From: GWE2-40-63 sp050251815
GTDB taxonomy: Bacteria > Bacteroidota > Bacteroidia > Bacteroidales > SZUA-534
DNA: 64,000 nucleotides
Assembly: GCA_050251815.1 (NCBI GenBank)
Contig: JBFWMB010000007.1
Span: 1-64,000, forward strand
Direction of reading: 5' to 3'
A model generated the notes under the pieces. It saw nothing but the letters and a program-made list of their open reading frames with translations, made no database searches and had not been told where the DNA came from. The translations under genes and the position numbers were made by a program. Position 1 is the first letter of the stretch. Each line of letters opens with the position of its first letter. This document shows, one piece after another, positions 53,216 through 62,886 of the stretch.

Positions 53216-53310
53216 TTTTTCAAAAATTACATCAATTAAAAACATACTTTAAAAAGTCTTATATCTCAAGTCTAATATCTAACATCTTAAGTCTAAATTC
53301 TAACACCTAA
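53216..53310. repeat. Gap with TCTAATATC word repeats
   Basis: Contains AAGTCTTATATCTCAAGTC and TCTAATATCTAACATCTTAAG, the same vocabulary as in the kduD gap. It precedes the UxaE start by 10 bases. Confidence 0.65.
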
Positions 53311-53320
53311 ACTTAAAAAC

Positions 53321-54565
53321 ATGCTAATCGAAAAATATTCATTTGGAACCGGCGACCGCTTTGGAAAAGAAGGTCGGGCGCAATTAGCCGCTATTCAGGA
53401 AATAAATAAAGTGGGATTCAACGTGGTTCCCGTATGGAATAAAAGCAATCGGGAACACAGCATTGTTCATACAACACCCGACGATGTGGCTACTGAAGCT
53501 GCCGAAGCGGTAAAAGCCAACAGCTACAGTGGAAATTATTATATTGATGCCGACCATATTGGAATGGCTACTGTTGATAAGTTTATCAATGCAAGCAATT
53601 TTTTCACCATCGATGTGGCTCATTTTATTGGTCAAAGTGCCGATGCTACCGAACGTGCGGCTTTTGTGATGAATCATTCAAAATATCTGGGCAAATTTTC
53701 CATCCCCGGAATCGAACAATCGTTTGATGTTACTGAAACTTTTTTAGCAAAGGTAGCCAATAACTATCTGAATGCACTGAAAGAAGTAAAAACCATTTAC
53801 GACCATATTGCTTCAAAAAAGGGTGCTGCTGATTTTATTCCTGAAGTGTCGATGGATGAATGTGAAATAGCCCAGACTCCCCTGGAGTTGTTTTTTATTT
53901 TGGCAGAACTGAAGCGTTTGGGTGTTGAGGTGCAAACCATTGCCCCAAAATTTACTGGCTTGTTTGCCAAAGGAGTTGATTATCAGGGAAACGTGGAACA
54001 ATTTGCTTTGGAGTTTGAACAGGATGTAGCCGTTACCCAATTTGCCATTAAAGAATTAGGATTACCATCCAGTTTAAAGCTCAGTGTTCACAGTGGCAGC
54101 GATAAATTTGCCATTTATCCGGCCATGAAAAAAGCCATTAAAAAATTTGATGCAGGAATTCATGTAAAAACTGCCGGAACAACCTGGCTCGAAGAAGTAA
54201 TCGGGTTGGCTCAGGGTGGAGGCGAAGGATTGGCAATTGCAAAAGAAATTTATGCCAAATCGATGGAGCGTTACGATGAACTTACCGGCCCCTATGCTAC
54301 GGTGTTGAATATCGAAAAGGAAAAATTACCTTCAGTAAATGAAGTAAATGCATGGACAAGCCAGCAGTTTTCCGATGCTTTAACGCACAACCAATCGTGT
54401 AGCGATTACAATCCCAGTTTCCGTCAGGTAATTCATGTGGGCTATAAAATTGCCGTTGAAATGGGTTCGCGTTACATTACAGCCTTGGATACCTACCGCG
54501 AGGTAATTGAGGGGCATGTAAAACACAATTTATTGGAGCGTCATTTAAAATTACTTTTTAATTAA
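53321..54565 (+). CDS. uxaE: Tagaturonate epimerase UxaE-family protein
   Basis: The 414-aa protein matches the UxaE (tagaturonate 3-epimerase) family: it begins KYSFGTGDRFGKEGRAQLAA, has YIDADHIGMATVDKF, SVHSGSDKFAIYPA and VKTAGTTWLEEVIGLAQGG. In Thermotoga and relatives this enzyme turns tagaturonate into fructuronate. Here it would join UxaC to the UxuB-type oxidoreductase. Substrate is by family and context. Confidence 0.88.
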   Translation: MLIEKYSFGTGDRFGKEGRAQLAAIQEINKVGFNVVPVWNKSNREHSIVHTTPDDVATEAAEAVKANSYSGNYYIDADHIGMATVDKFINASNFFTIDVAHFIGQSADATERAAFVMNHSKYLGKFSIPGIEQSFDVTETFLAKVANNYLNALKEVKTIYDHIASKKGAADFIPEVSMDECEIAQTPLELFFILAELKRLGVEVQTIAPKFTGLFAKGVDYQGNVEQFALEFEQDVAVTQFAIKELGLPSSLKLSVHSGSDKFAIYPAMKKAIKKFDAGIHVKTAGTTWLEEVIGLAQGGGEGLAIAKEIYAKSMERYDELTGPYATVLNIEKEKLPSVNEVNAWTSQQFSDALTHNQSCSDYNPSFRQVIHVGYKIAVEMGSRYITALDTYREVIEGHVKHNLLERHLKLLFN

Positions 54566-54598
54566 TTCAAATTGTCCTAAATTCAGGTCGTTTGAATT
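54564..54598 (+). terminator. Hairpin after uxaE
   Basis: AATTCAAA (54564-54571) pairs with TTTGAATT (54591-54598) with an inner CCT/AGG pair, followed by TT. It overlaps the uxaE stop and ends 9 bp before the HTCS frame. It could be a weak terminator or an attenuator between the operon and the sensor gene. Confidence 0.35.
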
Positions 54599-54619
54599 TT
54601 ATGCTCAATGTGCGAAAGT

Positions 54620-57600
54620 ATGAGGAAAACCTTGGAAGTTTTACTGTTTTTGTTTATTGGTTTATCGGTTAATGCTGAATCGGAAAGTAAATTGATAAAA
54701 AGTTCGCTTTTCGAGAATTATTCTGTTTCGAATGGGCTTGCTGATGAAAAAATTCATTGTGTATTTCAGGACAGTAAAGGCTGGATATGGCTGGGAACCG
54801 ATTATGGCGTATTACGTTTCGACGGTTACCAGTTTTCCTCACTTGAGCACAGTAGTTCTGCCAGTCAACTGCTTTCGAATGCATTGATTCGGGTTATTTA
54901 TGAAGATTCTAAAGAAAATATCTGGATAGGAACTGATTTTCAAGGACTTTTTAAATACAATCGACAACAGAATACGTTGCAACAGTTTAAAGACAAAGGT
55001 TTTTCGCATAATTCGGTTTGGGATATTATTGAAGACAGCCGACAAAAGTTATGGCTGGGAACCGAAGGAGGATTGAATTACTTTAATCCCGAAACTAAAG
55101 AGATTGAGCAGACTTTTACCACGGCTAATTCATCGGTTATTCCCGGAAACTGGGTGCGAAAATTGTACCTCGATTCTGATAGTAATTTATGGGTTGGAAC
55201 CAACAAGGGAATTGTTGTGTTAAATTCAGGTTTTAAACTTGTAAATACGTATTTAGTTGGTCCGCATTACAAAGAGCGCGAAAACGAAGTATGGGAAATC
55301 TATAAAGATTTGAGCGGAACTTTATGGATTGGTACTTATCTGGGAGGATTGCTTAAGCTGAACAAAACTAACGGAATTTTAAACCCGGTTGAGCTCGATT
55401 CCGATAACAATCGTTCAATAACTGTTCGTACTATAATTCAGGATGGTTATGGTAATATTTGGTTTGGTACCCGCGGGGGCTTGTATAAAATGAACCTACT
55501 CACCAATAAAATTACCCTGTACCTTAGTGAGCGTTACAACAATTTTAGTTTAATACATAATTCTGTCCTCGATTTGTTTACCGACAAAAAAGGAGACTTA
55601 TGGGTGGGCACGCGCAATGGATTGAGCTTTTTAAACTTCGATAAACAGGCTTTTGGCTACCTGGTTGAATCAGAAGGCGAACAGCAAACACTTAACAATG
55701 GCGAAGTTTATGTATTTTGGGAAGATATTCAGGAACGTCTGTGGATTGGTACCGAGAGTGGTGGTGTAAATATTTTTGATACCCAGCACGATAAAATATC
55801 TTATTTAACCGTCGATAATGGATTGTCGAGCAATTGTGTTAAAGCCATTAGCCCGGGAAATAATGGTACTATCTTAATTGGAACCTATCTGGGTGGTTTG
55901 AATGTTTACCAGCCGGACACAAGAAAAGTTATTCAGTACAAACACAACCCAAACGATACCACATCAATATGTGATAACGAGGTTTGGGCCGTTTTTAAAG
56001 ATTCTAAAAAACGTATTTGGGTAGGTACATCGAAAGGTCTTGATTTATTTGATCCGGAAAAAAAGGTTTTTTACCACTACGGTCCACGATACAATTTGAG
56101 CTGGGTTTCAATGATTTATGAAGATAATCAAAACAATCTGTGGGTTTTTTCGCCCGATGTGGAACGGATGATGCAGATATATTCCGACGGAACTTTTCGT
56201 CTTCACAATTATCAGAGTCGTGCCCTTTGCGAAGATAATAAAGGAAATTACTGGCTGGCTTCTTTAGGGCAGGGCCTAATCAAACTCGACAGGTCAGGAA
56301 ATGAATTGACTAAGTTTACCACTGAAGATGGCTTATGCAGTAATGTGTTGAATGGAATAATTAATGTTAACAATCAATTCCTGTGGTTAAGCACGAATAA
56401 TGGAATTTCGCGGTTTAATTTGGAAACCGGGGAATTTAAAAACTATTTCAGTTCCGATGGCTTGTTAAATAATAAGTTTAACTACGGAGCTTTTTATAAA
56501 ACCTCAAAAAATATATTGGCTTTTGGTGGAAAAAATGGTGTCGATTTTGTTTACCTCGATAAAATAAATCAGAATACCTATATTCCTCCGGTTGTATTAA
56601 CGGGCTTTAAACTTTTTAATAAAAAAGTAGAGATTTCACCTTCAGGCATTCTTAACAATCATATTTCCGAAACCAAATCGATTACTTTAGCCCATCACCA
56701 AAACATGTTTACCTTCGATTTTGCTGCTTTGAATTATGCCAACAGCAATAAAAACAAATACAAGTATATGCTCGAGGGTTTCGATAAAGAGTGGAACGAT
56801 ATCGGAAACTCACGAATGGCAACCTATACCAATATTCAACATGGCGAATACATTTTCAGGGTTCAGGGCTCAAACAACGATAATTTATTTAACCAGGTGG
56901 GTGCTGAACTTGCCATTACTCTTTTACCTCCGTTTTGGAATACCTGGTGGTTCCGTATGTTGGCTATTTTGTTTTTAGTGTATTTGTTTTACATGATTTT
57001 TAGTATGATACGAAATAGGGAAGTGCTTAAGCAACAATTGATTTTTGAGCGGCAAACCGCCCATAAAATACAGGAAGTTGACCGGCTTAAGCACCAGTTT
57101 TTTATGAATATCTCGCACGAAATAAGAACGCCACTTTCACTGATTTCAGGACCCATTGAAAAACTGTTGAACCATAGTTTCGACGATGATGTAGTGGTTA
57201 GGAATTTGAAAATTATTCAGCGAAACAGCAATAATCTGAAACGTTTGATTAATCAATTACTCGATTACCGAAAATTGGAAACCGGGAACCTGAAACTCGA
57301 CCTTCGAAAAGGAAATATCCGGACTTTTGCTGAAGAAATATTTGAATCGTTTCGAATGAATGCTGAAGAAAAAGAAATAAATTTTGAGTTTAATGCTTTT
57401 CAGCCTTCCATTTTTATGTGGTTCGATGCCGATAAAGTTGAAAAAATTCTTAACAATATAATCTCGAATGCAATCAAATATACTCCCAATAAGGGCAGTA
57501 TTTCAGCTTCTATTTCGCTTATATTTAAAGGTGATATGGAAGAACCCAACCTTTTAATTCCGCCATTGGATATTGAGAATGTGGCTTCAAAAAAGTTTGT

Positions 57601-58672
57601 CAAGATTAAAATTATAGATACAGGTATTGGTATTGCTCCCGAAAATTTATCAAAAATATTCGATCGCTTCCGTCAAATAAATTCCAACGATGGCAATCAA
57701 ACACAAGGTTCCGGTATTGGACTAGCCTTAACAAAGGAATTGGTCAAAATGCACAATGGGCACTTAAAGGTGCGTAGTAAGTTAGGCAGTGGTAGTCGTT
57801 TTTCAGTTTATTTACCATTCGATAATCACGACATCATACCCGAAGACGAAGTGATTCAAAATGGATTGGAGTCTGATTATAACAAAAACGAAAGGTACGC
57901 CGGGAAAAAAGATCGATTAATGGCTTTGGTTGTCGATGATAATCCGGATTTAAGAGAATTTATTGTAGCGCATTTTGAACCTGAATATCAGGTGCTCGAA
58001 GCTAAAAACGGGAAAGAAGCCTGGGAAATTTCCTTAGACCGTATTCCCGATGTTATTATAGCCGATGTAATGATGCCTGTTATGAATGGGAACGAGTTGT
58101 GCAAAAAGCTGAAACGTGATGAACGAACGTCTCACATTCCGGTAATCATTTTATCGGCGTTGAGTTCGAGCGAAAACCAGTTGCAGGGGATTGACGCCGG
58201 TGCCGATGATTATTTAACAAAACCATTCGACGTAGGTTTGTTAAAAGCAAAGGTCGATAACTTATTGAGCATTCGTAAAGCCTTGCGCGAGAGGTACAGC
58301 AAAGAAATGGTACTTAAACCCAAAGATATTATTCTGGCCTCGCCCGACGAGAAATTTCTTAAACGACTTATAGCTTTGATTGAGAAAAACATAGCCAAAG
58401 AACTGCTTGATGTGGAGTTTTTATCGCAAAATCTCGATGTTAGTCGTACGCAATTGTACCGAAAGATTGGTGCACTTACCGACATGACACCCAAGGAATT
58501 TGTTAAGGATATTCGTTTAAAAAGGGCCGCTCAACTAATCGTGCAGAATAAACTAAACATATCTGAAGTAGCTTACGATGTTGGTTTTAACGACGTATCT
58601 TACTTCCGAAAATGTTTCCGCGAAAAATTTGGTATGAGTGCCTCTGAGTATAAAAAAAGTACCAAGCACTAA
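54620..58672 (+). CDS. Hybrid two-component system sensor/regulator (HTCS)
   Basis: The frame opens at 54608; Met at 54620 starts a normal signal peptide (RKTLEVLLFLFIGLSVNA). The 1350-aa protein has a long exported region of beta-propeller (Reg_prop) repeats with WIGTE/GNIWFGT motifs, a Y_Y_Y domain, a membrane helix near 775-797, HisKA with His837 of the full frame in NISHEIRTP, HATPase (IISNAIKYTPN, DTGIGIAPE), a receiver with Asp1153 in IADVMMPVMNG, and a C-terminal AraC HTH ending DVGFNDVSYFRKCFREKFG. HTCS proteins sense glycan fragments in the periplasm and control the adjacent polysaccharide locus, here pectin. Confidence 0.95.
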   Translation: MRKTLEVLLFLFIGLSVNAESESKLIKSSLFENYSVSNGLADEKIHCVFQDSKGWIWLGTDYGVLRFDGYQFSSLEHSSSASQLLSNALIRVIYEDSKENIWIGTDFQGLFKYNRQQNTLQQFKDKGFSHNSVWDIIEDSRQKLWLGTEGGLNYFNPETKEIEQTFTTANSSVIPGNWVRKLYLDSDSNLWVGTNKGIVVLNSGFKLVNTYLVGPHYKERENEVWEIYKDLSGTLWIGTYLGGLLKLNKTNGILNPVELDSDNNRSITVRTIIQDGYGNIWFGTRGGLYKMNLLTNKITLYLSERYNNFSLIHNSVLDLFTDKKGDLWVGTRNGLSFLNFDKQAFGYLVESEGEQQTLNNGEVYVFWEDIQERLWIGTESGGVNIFDTQHDKISYLTVDNGLSSNCVKAISPGNNGTILIGTYLGGLNVYQPDTRKVIQYKHNPNDTTSICDNEVWAVFKDSKKRIWVGTSKGLDLFDPEKKVFYHYGPRYNLSWVSMIYEDNQNNLWVFSPDVERMMQIYSDGTFRLHNYQSRALCEDNKGNYWLASLGQGLIKLDRSGNELTKFTTEDGLCSNVLNGIINVNNQFLWLSTNNGISRFNLETGEFKNYFSSDGLLNNKFNYGAFYKTSKNILAFGGKNGVDFVYLDKINQNTYIPPVVLTGFKLFNKKVEISPSGILNNHISETKSITLAHHQNMFTFDFAALNYANSNKNKYKYMLEGFDKEWNDIGNSRMATYTNIQHGEYIFRVQGSNNDNLFNQVGAELAITLLPPFWNTWWFRMLAILFLVYLFYMIFSMIRNREVLKQQLIFERQTAHKIQEVDRLKHQFFMNISHEIRTPLSLISGPIEKLLNHSFDDDVVVRNLKIIQRNSNNLKRLINQLLDYRKLETGNLKLDLRKGNIRTFAEEIFESFRMNAEEKEINFEFNAFQPSIFMWFDADKVEKILNNIISNAIKYTPNKGSISASISLIFKGDMEEPNLLIPPLDIENVASKKFVKIKIIDTGIGIAPENLSKIFDRFRQINSNDGNQTQGSGIGLALTKELVKMHNGHLKVRSKLGSGSRFSVYLPFDNHDIIPEDEVIQNGLESDYNKNERYAGKKDRLMALVVDDNPDLREFIVAHFEPEYQVLEAKNGKEAWEISLDRIPDVIIADVMMPVMNGNELCKKLKRDERTSHIPVIILSALSSSENQLQGIDAGADDYLTKPFDVGLLKAKVDNLLSIRKALRERYSKEMVLKPKDIILASPDEKFLKRLIALIEKNIAKELLDVEFLSQNLDVSRTQLYRKIGALTDMTPKEFVKDIRLKRAAQLIVQNKLNISEVAYDVGFNDVSYFRKCFREKFGMSASEYKKSTKH

Positions 58673-58690
58673 TTTTAAACCTTATTAAAG

Positions 58691-60109
58691 CTATCTGGTA
58701 GTATGTTTAGGTACCAAATGCGTTAGCTCCGTGATGCGTACCACACGTTTCTCTTCAATGCTTTTGCGCGCAGCAATACCAATTAAAACAGCCATGGCAC
58801 CATCGCGTGAATCGGCTTCGTGATTAATTTCTGCATGGGGCCGTTTTCCCCTGAAAAGTAAATCAAACATGATTTTATCGCCTCCCCAGTGTCCACTGCG
58901 TACATAGGGGAATTGAATCTGTTCATAATCTTCAAAATTTCGTTGAATGGAAATCTCGTGGAATTTATTTTCTTTCAGGGTATGGCTTTGATCCATTTCT
59001 TTAACATGCAAGGTTGCCTGATCCTCTTTTTTACTTTCACGCCAGGGAATACCCTCCCAGGTTTCCATGCGCCCCTGTTTTCCGTTAAAAGCAATGCGAA
59101 AACCCTCAAATGGCGAATAGGTGGTAAGGGAATAACTTACCTGAACGTTGTTTGCATACTTTACCTGAACAGCCATTTTATCGTAAATATCAACATTTTC
59201 GCGCCACAGGCAATTGTCGCGAATGTACCCGTCATATTTTTCGTTTTCAGCATACAATTTCATGTAATGCTCGTTTTGGGTTATGTCCCAGTAAAATTTA
59301 CACTCCTTGGTATGTTCGCAAGTGCGACAGTTCTTTCCCCGGAATGCATTGTTTTTTCCGTAATGTTCAAGTGAACCAAAGGCGTGCACTTCAACGGGTT
59401 CTGAATTAATAAACCAGTTTAATAAGTCGAAATGATGCGCCGATTTATGCAGAAGCAACGATCCGCTTTTTTCTTTTTCGCCATGCCAGCGCCTAAAGTA
59501 CGATGCCCCATGGAATACATTCAGGTACCAATTAAAATCGATGGAAGTAATTTCGCCAACTTTTTGTTGTTGAAGCTGGCGTTTTAATTCGGTAAACAGC
59601 AAACCATAGCGGTAGTTGAATCCCATAAAAACGTTGGCATTTGATTTCTCATCAGCCTTTATTATGTTATGGCATTTGAATTCATCCGTAGTCATGGGCT
59701 TTTCAGTAGCCACATCAATACCTTTTTCCAGTGCTTTTACAATAAATTCATCGTGGGTAGCATCAACAGTAGTTACCATCAGCAAATCGATGCTTTCTTT
59801 TTCCAGCATTTTATCGAACGAAGTGTAGGTATTGCATTCGGCACCAATGTATTGATGCGCATATTTTAAGCGTCCCGGATTGGTGTCGCAGAGGGCTACA
59901 AATTCGGTAACATCGCTGTAGTTTTCTACTATGTACTTACCCCAGAACGAAACTCCACGAACTCCGGTTCCAACCAAAGCCAGCTTGCGTTTTGTTCCTT
60001 TGGGAATGGCAGCCAGCTTGGCTACAGCCTGTTGAGGAATGAGTGCAGCACCTGCCATGGTTCCAACAGCAGTTATAAAATCACGACGCGATAAACTGTT
60101 TTTTTTCAT
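58691..60109 (-). CDS. Tat-exported Gfo/Idh/MocA-family protein
   Basis: The 472-aa protein has a Tat signal (SRRDF, then TAVGTMAGAALIPQQAVA) and an NAD(P) fold after it (KLALVGTGVRGVSFWG), with EKP motif in DVATEKPMTTD and HKSAHHFDLLNWF. A Cys cluster CRTCEHTKECKFYW is also visible. It is a periplasmic or surface oxidoreductase-type protein with bound cofactor; substrate probably a pectin-derived sugar (inference). It ends 18 bp from the convergent HTCS gene. Confidence 0.85.
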   Translation of the reverse strand: MKKNSLSRRDFITAVGTMAGAALIPQQAVAKLAAIPKGTKRKLALVGTGVRGVSFWGKYIVENYSDVTEFVALCDTNPGRLKYAHQYIGAECNTYTSFDKMLEKESIDLLMVTTVDATHDEFIVKALEKGIDVATEKPMTTDEFKCHNIIKADEKSNANVFMGFNYRYGLLFTELKRQLQQQKVGEITSIDFNWYLNVFHGASYFRRWHGEKEKSGSLLLHKSAHHFDLLNWFINSEPVEVHAFGSLEHYGKNNAFRGKNCRTCEHTKECKFYWDITQNEHYMKLYAENEKYDGYIRDNCLWRENVDIYDKMAVQVKYANNVQVSYSLTTYSPFEGFRIAFNGKQGRMETWEGIPWRESKKEDQATLHVKEMDQSHTLKENKFHEISIQRNFEDYEQIQFPYVRSGHWGGDKIMFDLLFRGKRPHAEINHEADSRDGAMAVLIGIAARKSIEEKRVVRITELTHLVPKHTTR

Positions 60110-60246
60110 AACAAATTTGTTTTAGCGTTGAATCCAATCTTTTTTAATAGGGTAATCAGTAATGTTAATTATTGGCTGTGTTATTTTCACGGTTATTTTG
60201 TTTTTTTCAGGGTTAAACAGGCTTTACTCCACTTTGCGGTTTTGTT

Positions 60247-61497
60247 TTAATTAACTTTCACCCGGAATTCTTTTTTTAGTTTTTTCTGATGAACCATGGC
60301 CTGAATATTTTGGATGGTTCCGCTAATCACGAAAAAACCTTGATTAAGCTCCTCGTTGCTAAGACTTTGTTCGCCTCTAAATTCAAGTTTGTGACGGCCA
60401 TTTCCTTTGAAGTATTTGAACGTTTTTCCCGAACGGGATTGTACAATGGTTTCACGGGTAGCCATAACCAATTCGTTAAATGTTAACACAAATGTGTTGT
60501 TGATTCGTTCTATAGCAAGTGGTTGAAGAGGGGTACTGTCAACCGGATTCCATTGTCTGTCGAAAGTCCATTCAACAGTTATGCTATCGGGTGTAGTACT
60601 TTTTGGCCATTGGTTTAAATTGTCGGCAAACCAGGGAAAATTTCCTTCGTTTCGTGAGCAGTTATAAAAAAAATAGCGGTCGCCATATAAATAGGGGCGA
60701 TTTTTTTCTGGGTTGTCAGGATAGGTAACATGTTCAATGGCTTTGTTTCGCATTAAAGCAGGGAACCTGCAACTTAGAAAATAGAATTGGGCATCGTAAT
60801 GATGCCTGGCCAGGTAGAAACTATCGGCCGATTCGAAACTGCAATTTTGCAATACAAATTTTTGATTAGGGTTTGTTGGGGCCGCATGCCAGATAGCTGC
60901 CGTGTTCTTTAATTCATAAAACGTGGAATTTGAAATATAGCACCAACCACGCGGACAAACAAAATCGACTGCTCCCTGAAAGAAGCAATTGTTGTGGTAA
61001 TACATTCCGGTTTTATAATTCCAAAGGGAAACGGTGTCGCCACCTTTACTTAATACGTTACAGTTTAATAAAATGGTGCGTGTTCCGGTACCATAAATAG
61101 CAAAGGCATGTGGACCAATTGCGGGTTGGGTATTTTCAATGGTCAGGTTTTTTAAAATCACATCGTCAGCAAAAATATTGACAACGGCAGGGCCAATGAC
61201 ATCGGGATTACGATTCCAGGTTTCACGTAATTGTGAAAATTCAATACGGGTTGTTTCGCTGTTTTCGCCCACCAGGCTAACATAATCGCGGTCAATCTTT
61301 ATTTTTTCATTATAAATTCCGCTTTTAAGGTAAATTACTACGCGTTCGTAGCAATACATAGGTAACGATTCCAGCGCCTGGGTTATGGTAGTATACTGTC
61401 CGGAATTGTCGTGGGCTACAAAAAGTGTATCGGGCAATTCCTTACTTTTTGCCCCTAAAACAATAAATAAAAACAGTATGCTAACTAATTGTTTCAT
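60247..61497 (-). CDS. Pectinesterase-like protein (CE8), diverged
   Basis: The 416-aa protein has a signal peptide (MKQLVSILFLFIVLGAKS) and CE8 beta-helix motifs: HDNSGQYTTITQALESL, VGENSETTR and AVDFVCPRG. Asp154 in GGDTVSLWN, Asp178 in AVDFV and Arg231 in LARHHYD occupy the catalytic positions, but QDTL has become GDTV and LGRPW has become LARHH. It probably de-esterifies pectin or a related uronan, though activity is uncertain. The C-terminal 120 residues are a separate beta domain. It lies 14 bp downstream of the pectate lyase gene. Confidence 0.8.
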   Translation of the reverse strand: MKQLVSILFLFIVLGAKSKELPDTLFVAHDNSGQYTTITQALESLPMYCYERVVIYLKSGIYNEKIKIDRDYVSLVGENSETTRIEFSQLRETWNRNPDVIGPAVVNIFADDVILKNLTIENTQPAIGPHAFAIYGTGTRTILLNCNVLSKGGDTVSLWNYKTGMYYHNNCFFQGAVDFVCPRGWCYISNSTFYELKNTAAIWHAAPTNPNQKFVLQNCSFESADSFYLARHHYDAQFYFLSCRFPALMRNKAIEHVTYPDNPEKNRPYLYGDRYFFYNCSRNEGNFPWFADNLNQWPKSTTPDSITVEWTFDRQWNPVDSTPLQPLAIERINNTFVLTFNELVMATRETIVQSRSGKTFKYFKGNGRHKLEFRGEQSLSNEELNQGFFVISGTIQNIQAMVHQKKLKKEFRVKVN

Positions 61498-61511
61498 TAG
61501 ATGGTTTTTTT

Positions 61512-62873
61512 TTACTTCATAATTACCATTTTAATTTGCTTGCTGGTTTTGTGGGTGCTTACTTGCAGAAAATATATTCCCGGATTTATATTTTGATTTT
61601 CAATGGTAATTTCGTAATAACCGGTATTATAACTTCCGGCATTAAATTGTTTTATTTGTTTGCCTTGAAAATCGTGTAAACTAATGGTTACCGGCGATGC
61701 TTCTTCCAGATGGAAGCTTAAGATACCGTTTCCATCTGATGGATTTGGAAAAAAAGCCAAGTTATAATGCTGTTGTTTATGTTGTACTCGATCAGTTTCA
61801 CCACCAACAACTGAGAACTTCCAGGGTTCGTCCAGTTTTCCGTTACCGGCATATTGCATCACCATTTCCTTTACATCCATAACTGCATTTAATACTTCAT
61901 CATAATTGTAGGGTATTTCTGCTTCGCAGGAATAGGGTTCAAACGTATCGGACGAAGAGTAGTCGAAGGGGCTATTATCCAGGTAATTATCTATTAGTTC
62001 AACGCCCCCCAGTACATCGCTATAAGCTGATACCCAGGGGTTATTTACGTTCTCGAAATAATTTTTCTCTATCCGGATACAGGAATTCAGGCGTGAATTA
62101 ATTGCTGTTGATTCAATATTTGAATAATAACAATTAAAAATATGCCCTGTTTTTCCGCGAAAAAGGGGTAGTCTGGAATAACAATCGTTGTAATAGTTGT
62201 GATGAATGGTTAGTTTACGATCGTAAGTATCGTTTTCTGAACTTCCCACCAATGAAGTTTTCCAGCTGCTGTGCAGGTAATTCCACGAGTAGGTAATGTA
62301 TTCCGCATCAGCCTTTACGTCGAGCAGCCCGTCGTAAAAATCCTTATCGTTCGAATCTAAATCACCGTCGCCGTCAACATCACCAAATTCATTATATAAC
62401 TCGCAATGGTCAATCCAAATATGGTCGGCTGGCCCTTCTATGCCTATACAGTCTTTCTCGCCACTGGTGACGTGATGTACGCTTATATTTCGGATAATTA
62501 TATTATTGGCTCGTCGCAGTTTGAGCCCAATTCCATCAAATTCGGCTCCATTTACCGAACCAATAATGGATAGGTTGGAAACATCTTTTACATCAATTTT
62601 TTCCAGTCCGGGTGAGTTTTCCAGGTTAATAATTCCCTCAATTAATATTATTAATGGTTCGCTGCTCTTTTGGTGCGCATTAATGGCATTCTGTAATTCG
62701 GTACCGGTGGAAACGGTTATTGTGGAACCACCTTTACCGCCACTAGTGCCGGAGTTTACGGTTGCAAAGCCGGCCAATGCAAAGTTTGGTTCCACAACTT
62801 GAGCCAAAAGTATGGAACTATAAAGCCCTAAGTTTAAACAAAAAAAGAAAGTTACTGTCAGAATTTTTGTCAT
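61512..62873 (-). CDS. Pectate lyase (PL1) with T9SS sorting domain
   Basis: The 453-aa protein has a signal peptide ending LLAQ. The PL1 beta-helix has ATVNSGTSGGKGGSTITV, WIDHCELY (residues 153-160), DVKADAEYITYSWN and the catalytic Arg motif CYSRLPLFRG (Arg234, Pro236, Arg239). An Asp-rich calcium loop DVDGDGDLDSND (165-176) is inserted next to the active site. Residues about 370-453 form a type IX secretion C-terminal domain (AFFPNPSDGNG, GIYFLQVSTHKTSKQIKMVI). It cleaves pectate by beta-elimination outside the cell. Confidence 0.95.
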   Translation of the reverse strand: MTKILTVTFFFCLNLGLYSSILLAQVVEPNFALAGFATVNSGTSGGKGGSTITVSTGTELQNAINAHQKSSEPLIILIEGIINLENSPGLEKIDVKDVSNLSIIGSVNGAEFDGIGLKLRRANNIIIRNISVHHVTSGEKDCIGIEGPADHIWIDHCELYNEFGDVDGDGDLDSNDKDFYDGLLDVKADAEYITYSWNYLHSSWKTSLVGSSENDTYDRKLTIHHNYYNDCYSRLPLFRGKTGHIFNCYYSNIESTAINSRLNSCIRIEKNYFENVNNPWVSAYSDVLGGVELIDNYLDNSPFDYSSSDTFEPYSCEAEIPYNYDEVLNAVMDVKEMVMQYAGNGKLDEPWKFSVVGGETDRVQHKQQHYNLAFFPNPSDGNGILSFHLEEASPVTISLHDFQGKQIKQFNAGSYNTGYYEITIENQNINPGIYFLQVSTHKTSKQIKMVIMK

Positions 62874-62886
62874 GATGGCTATTTTA

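Noticed and set aside
54608..54619. Upstream Met as the HTCS start
   Set aside because: It adds four residues (MCES) that weaken the signal peptide; the Met at 54620 fits better.
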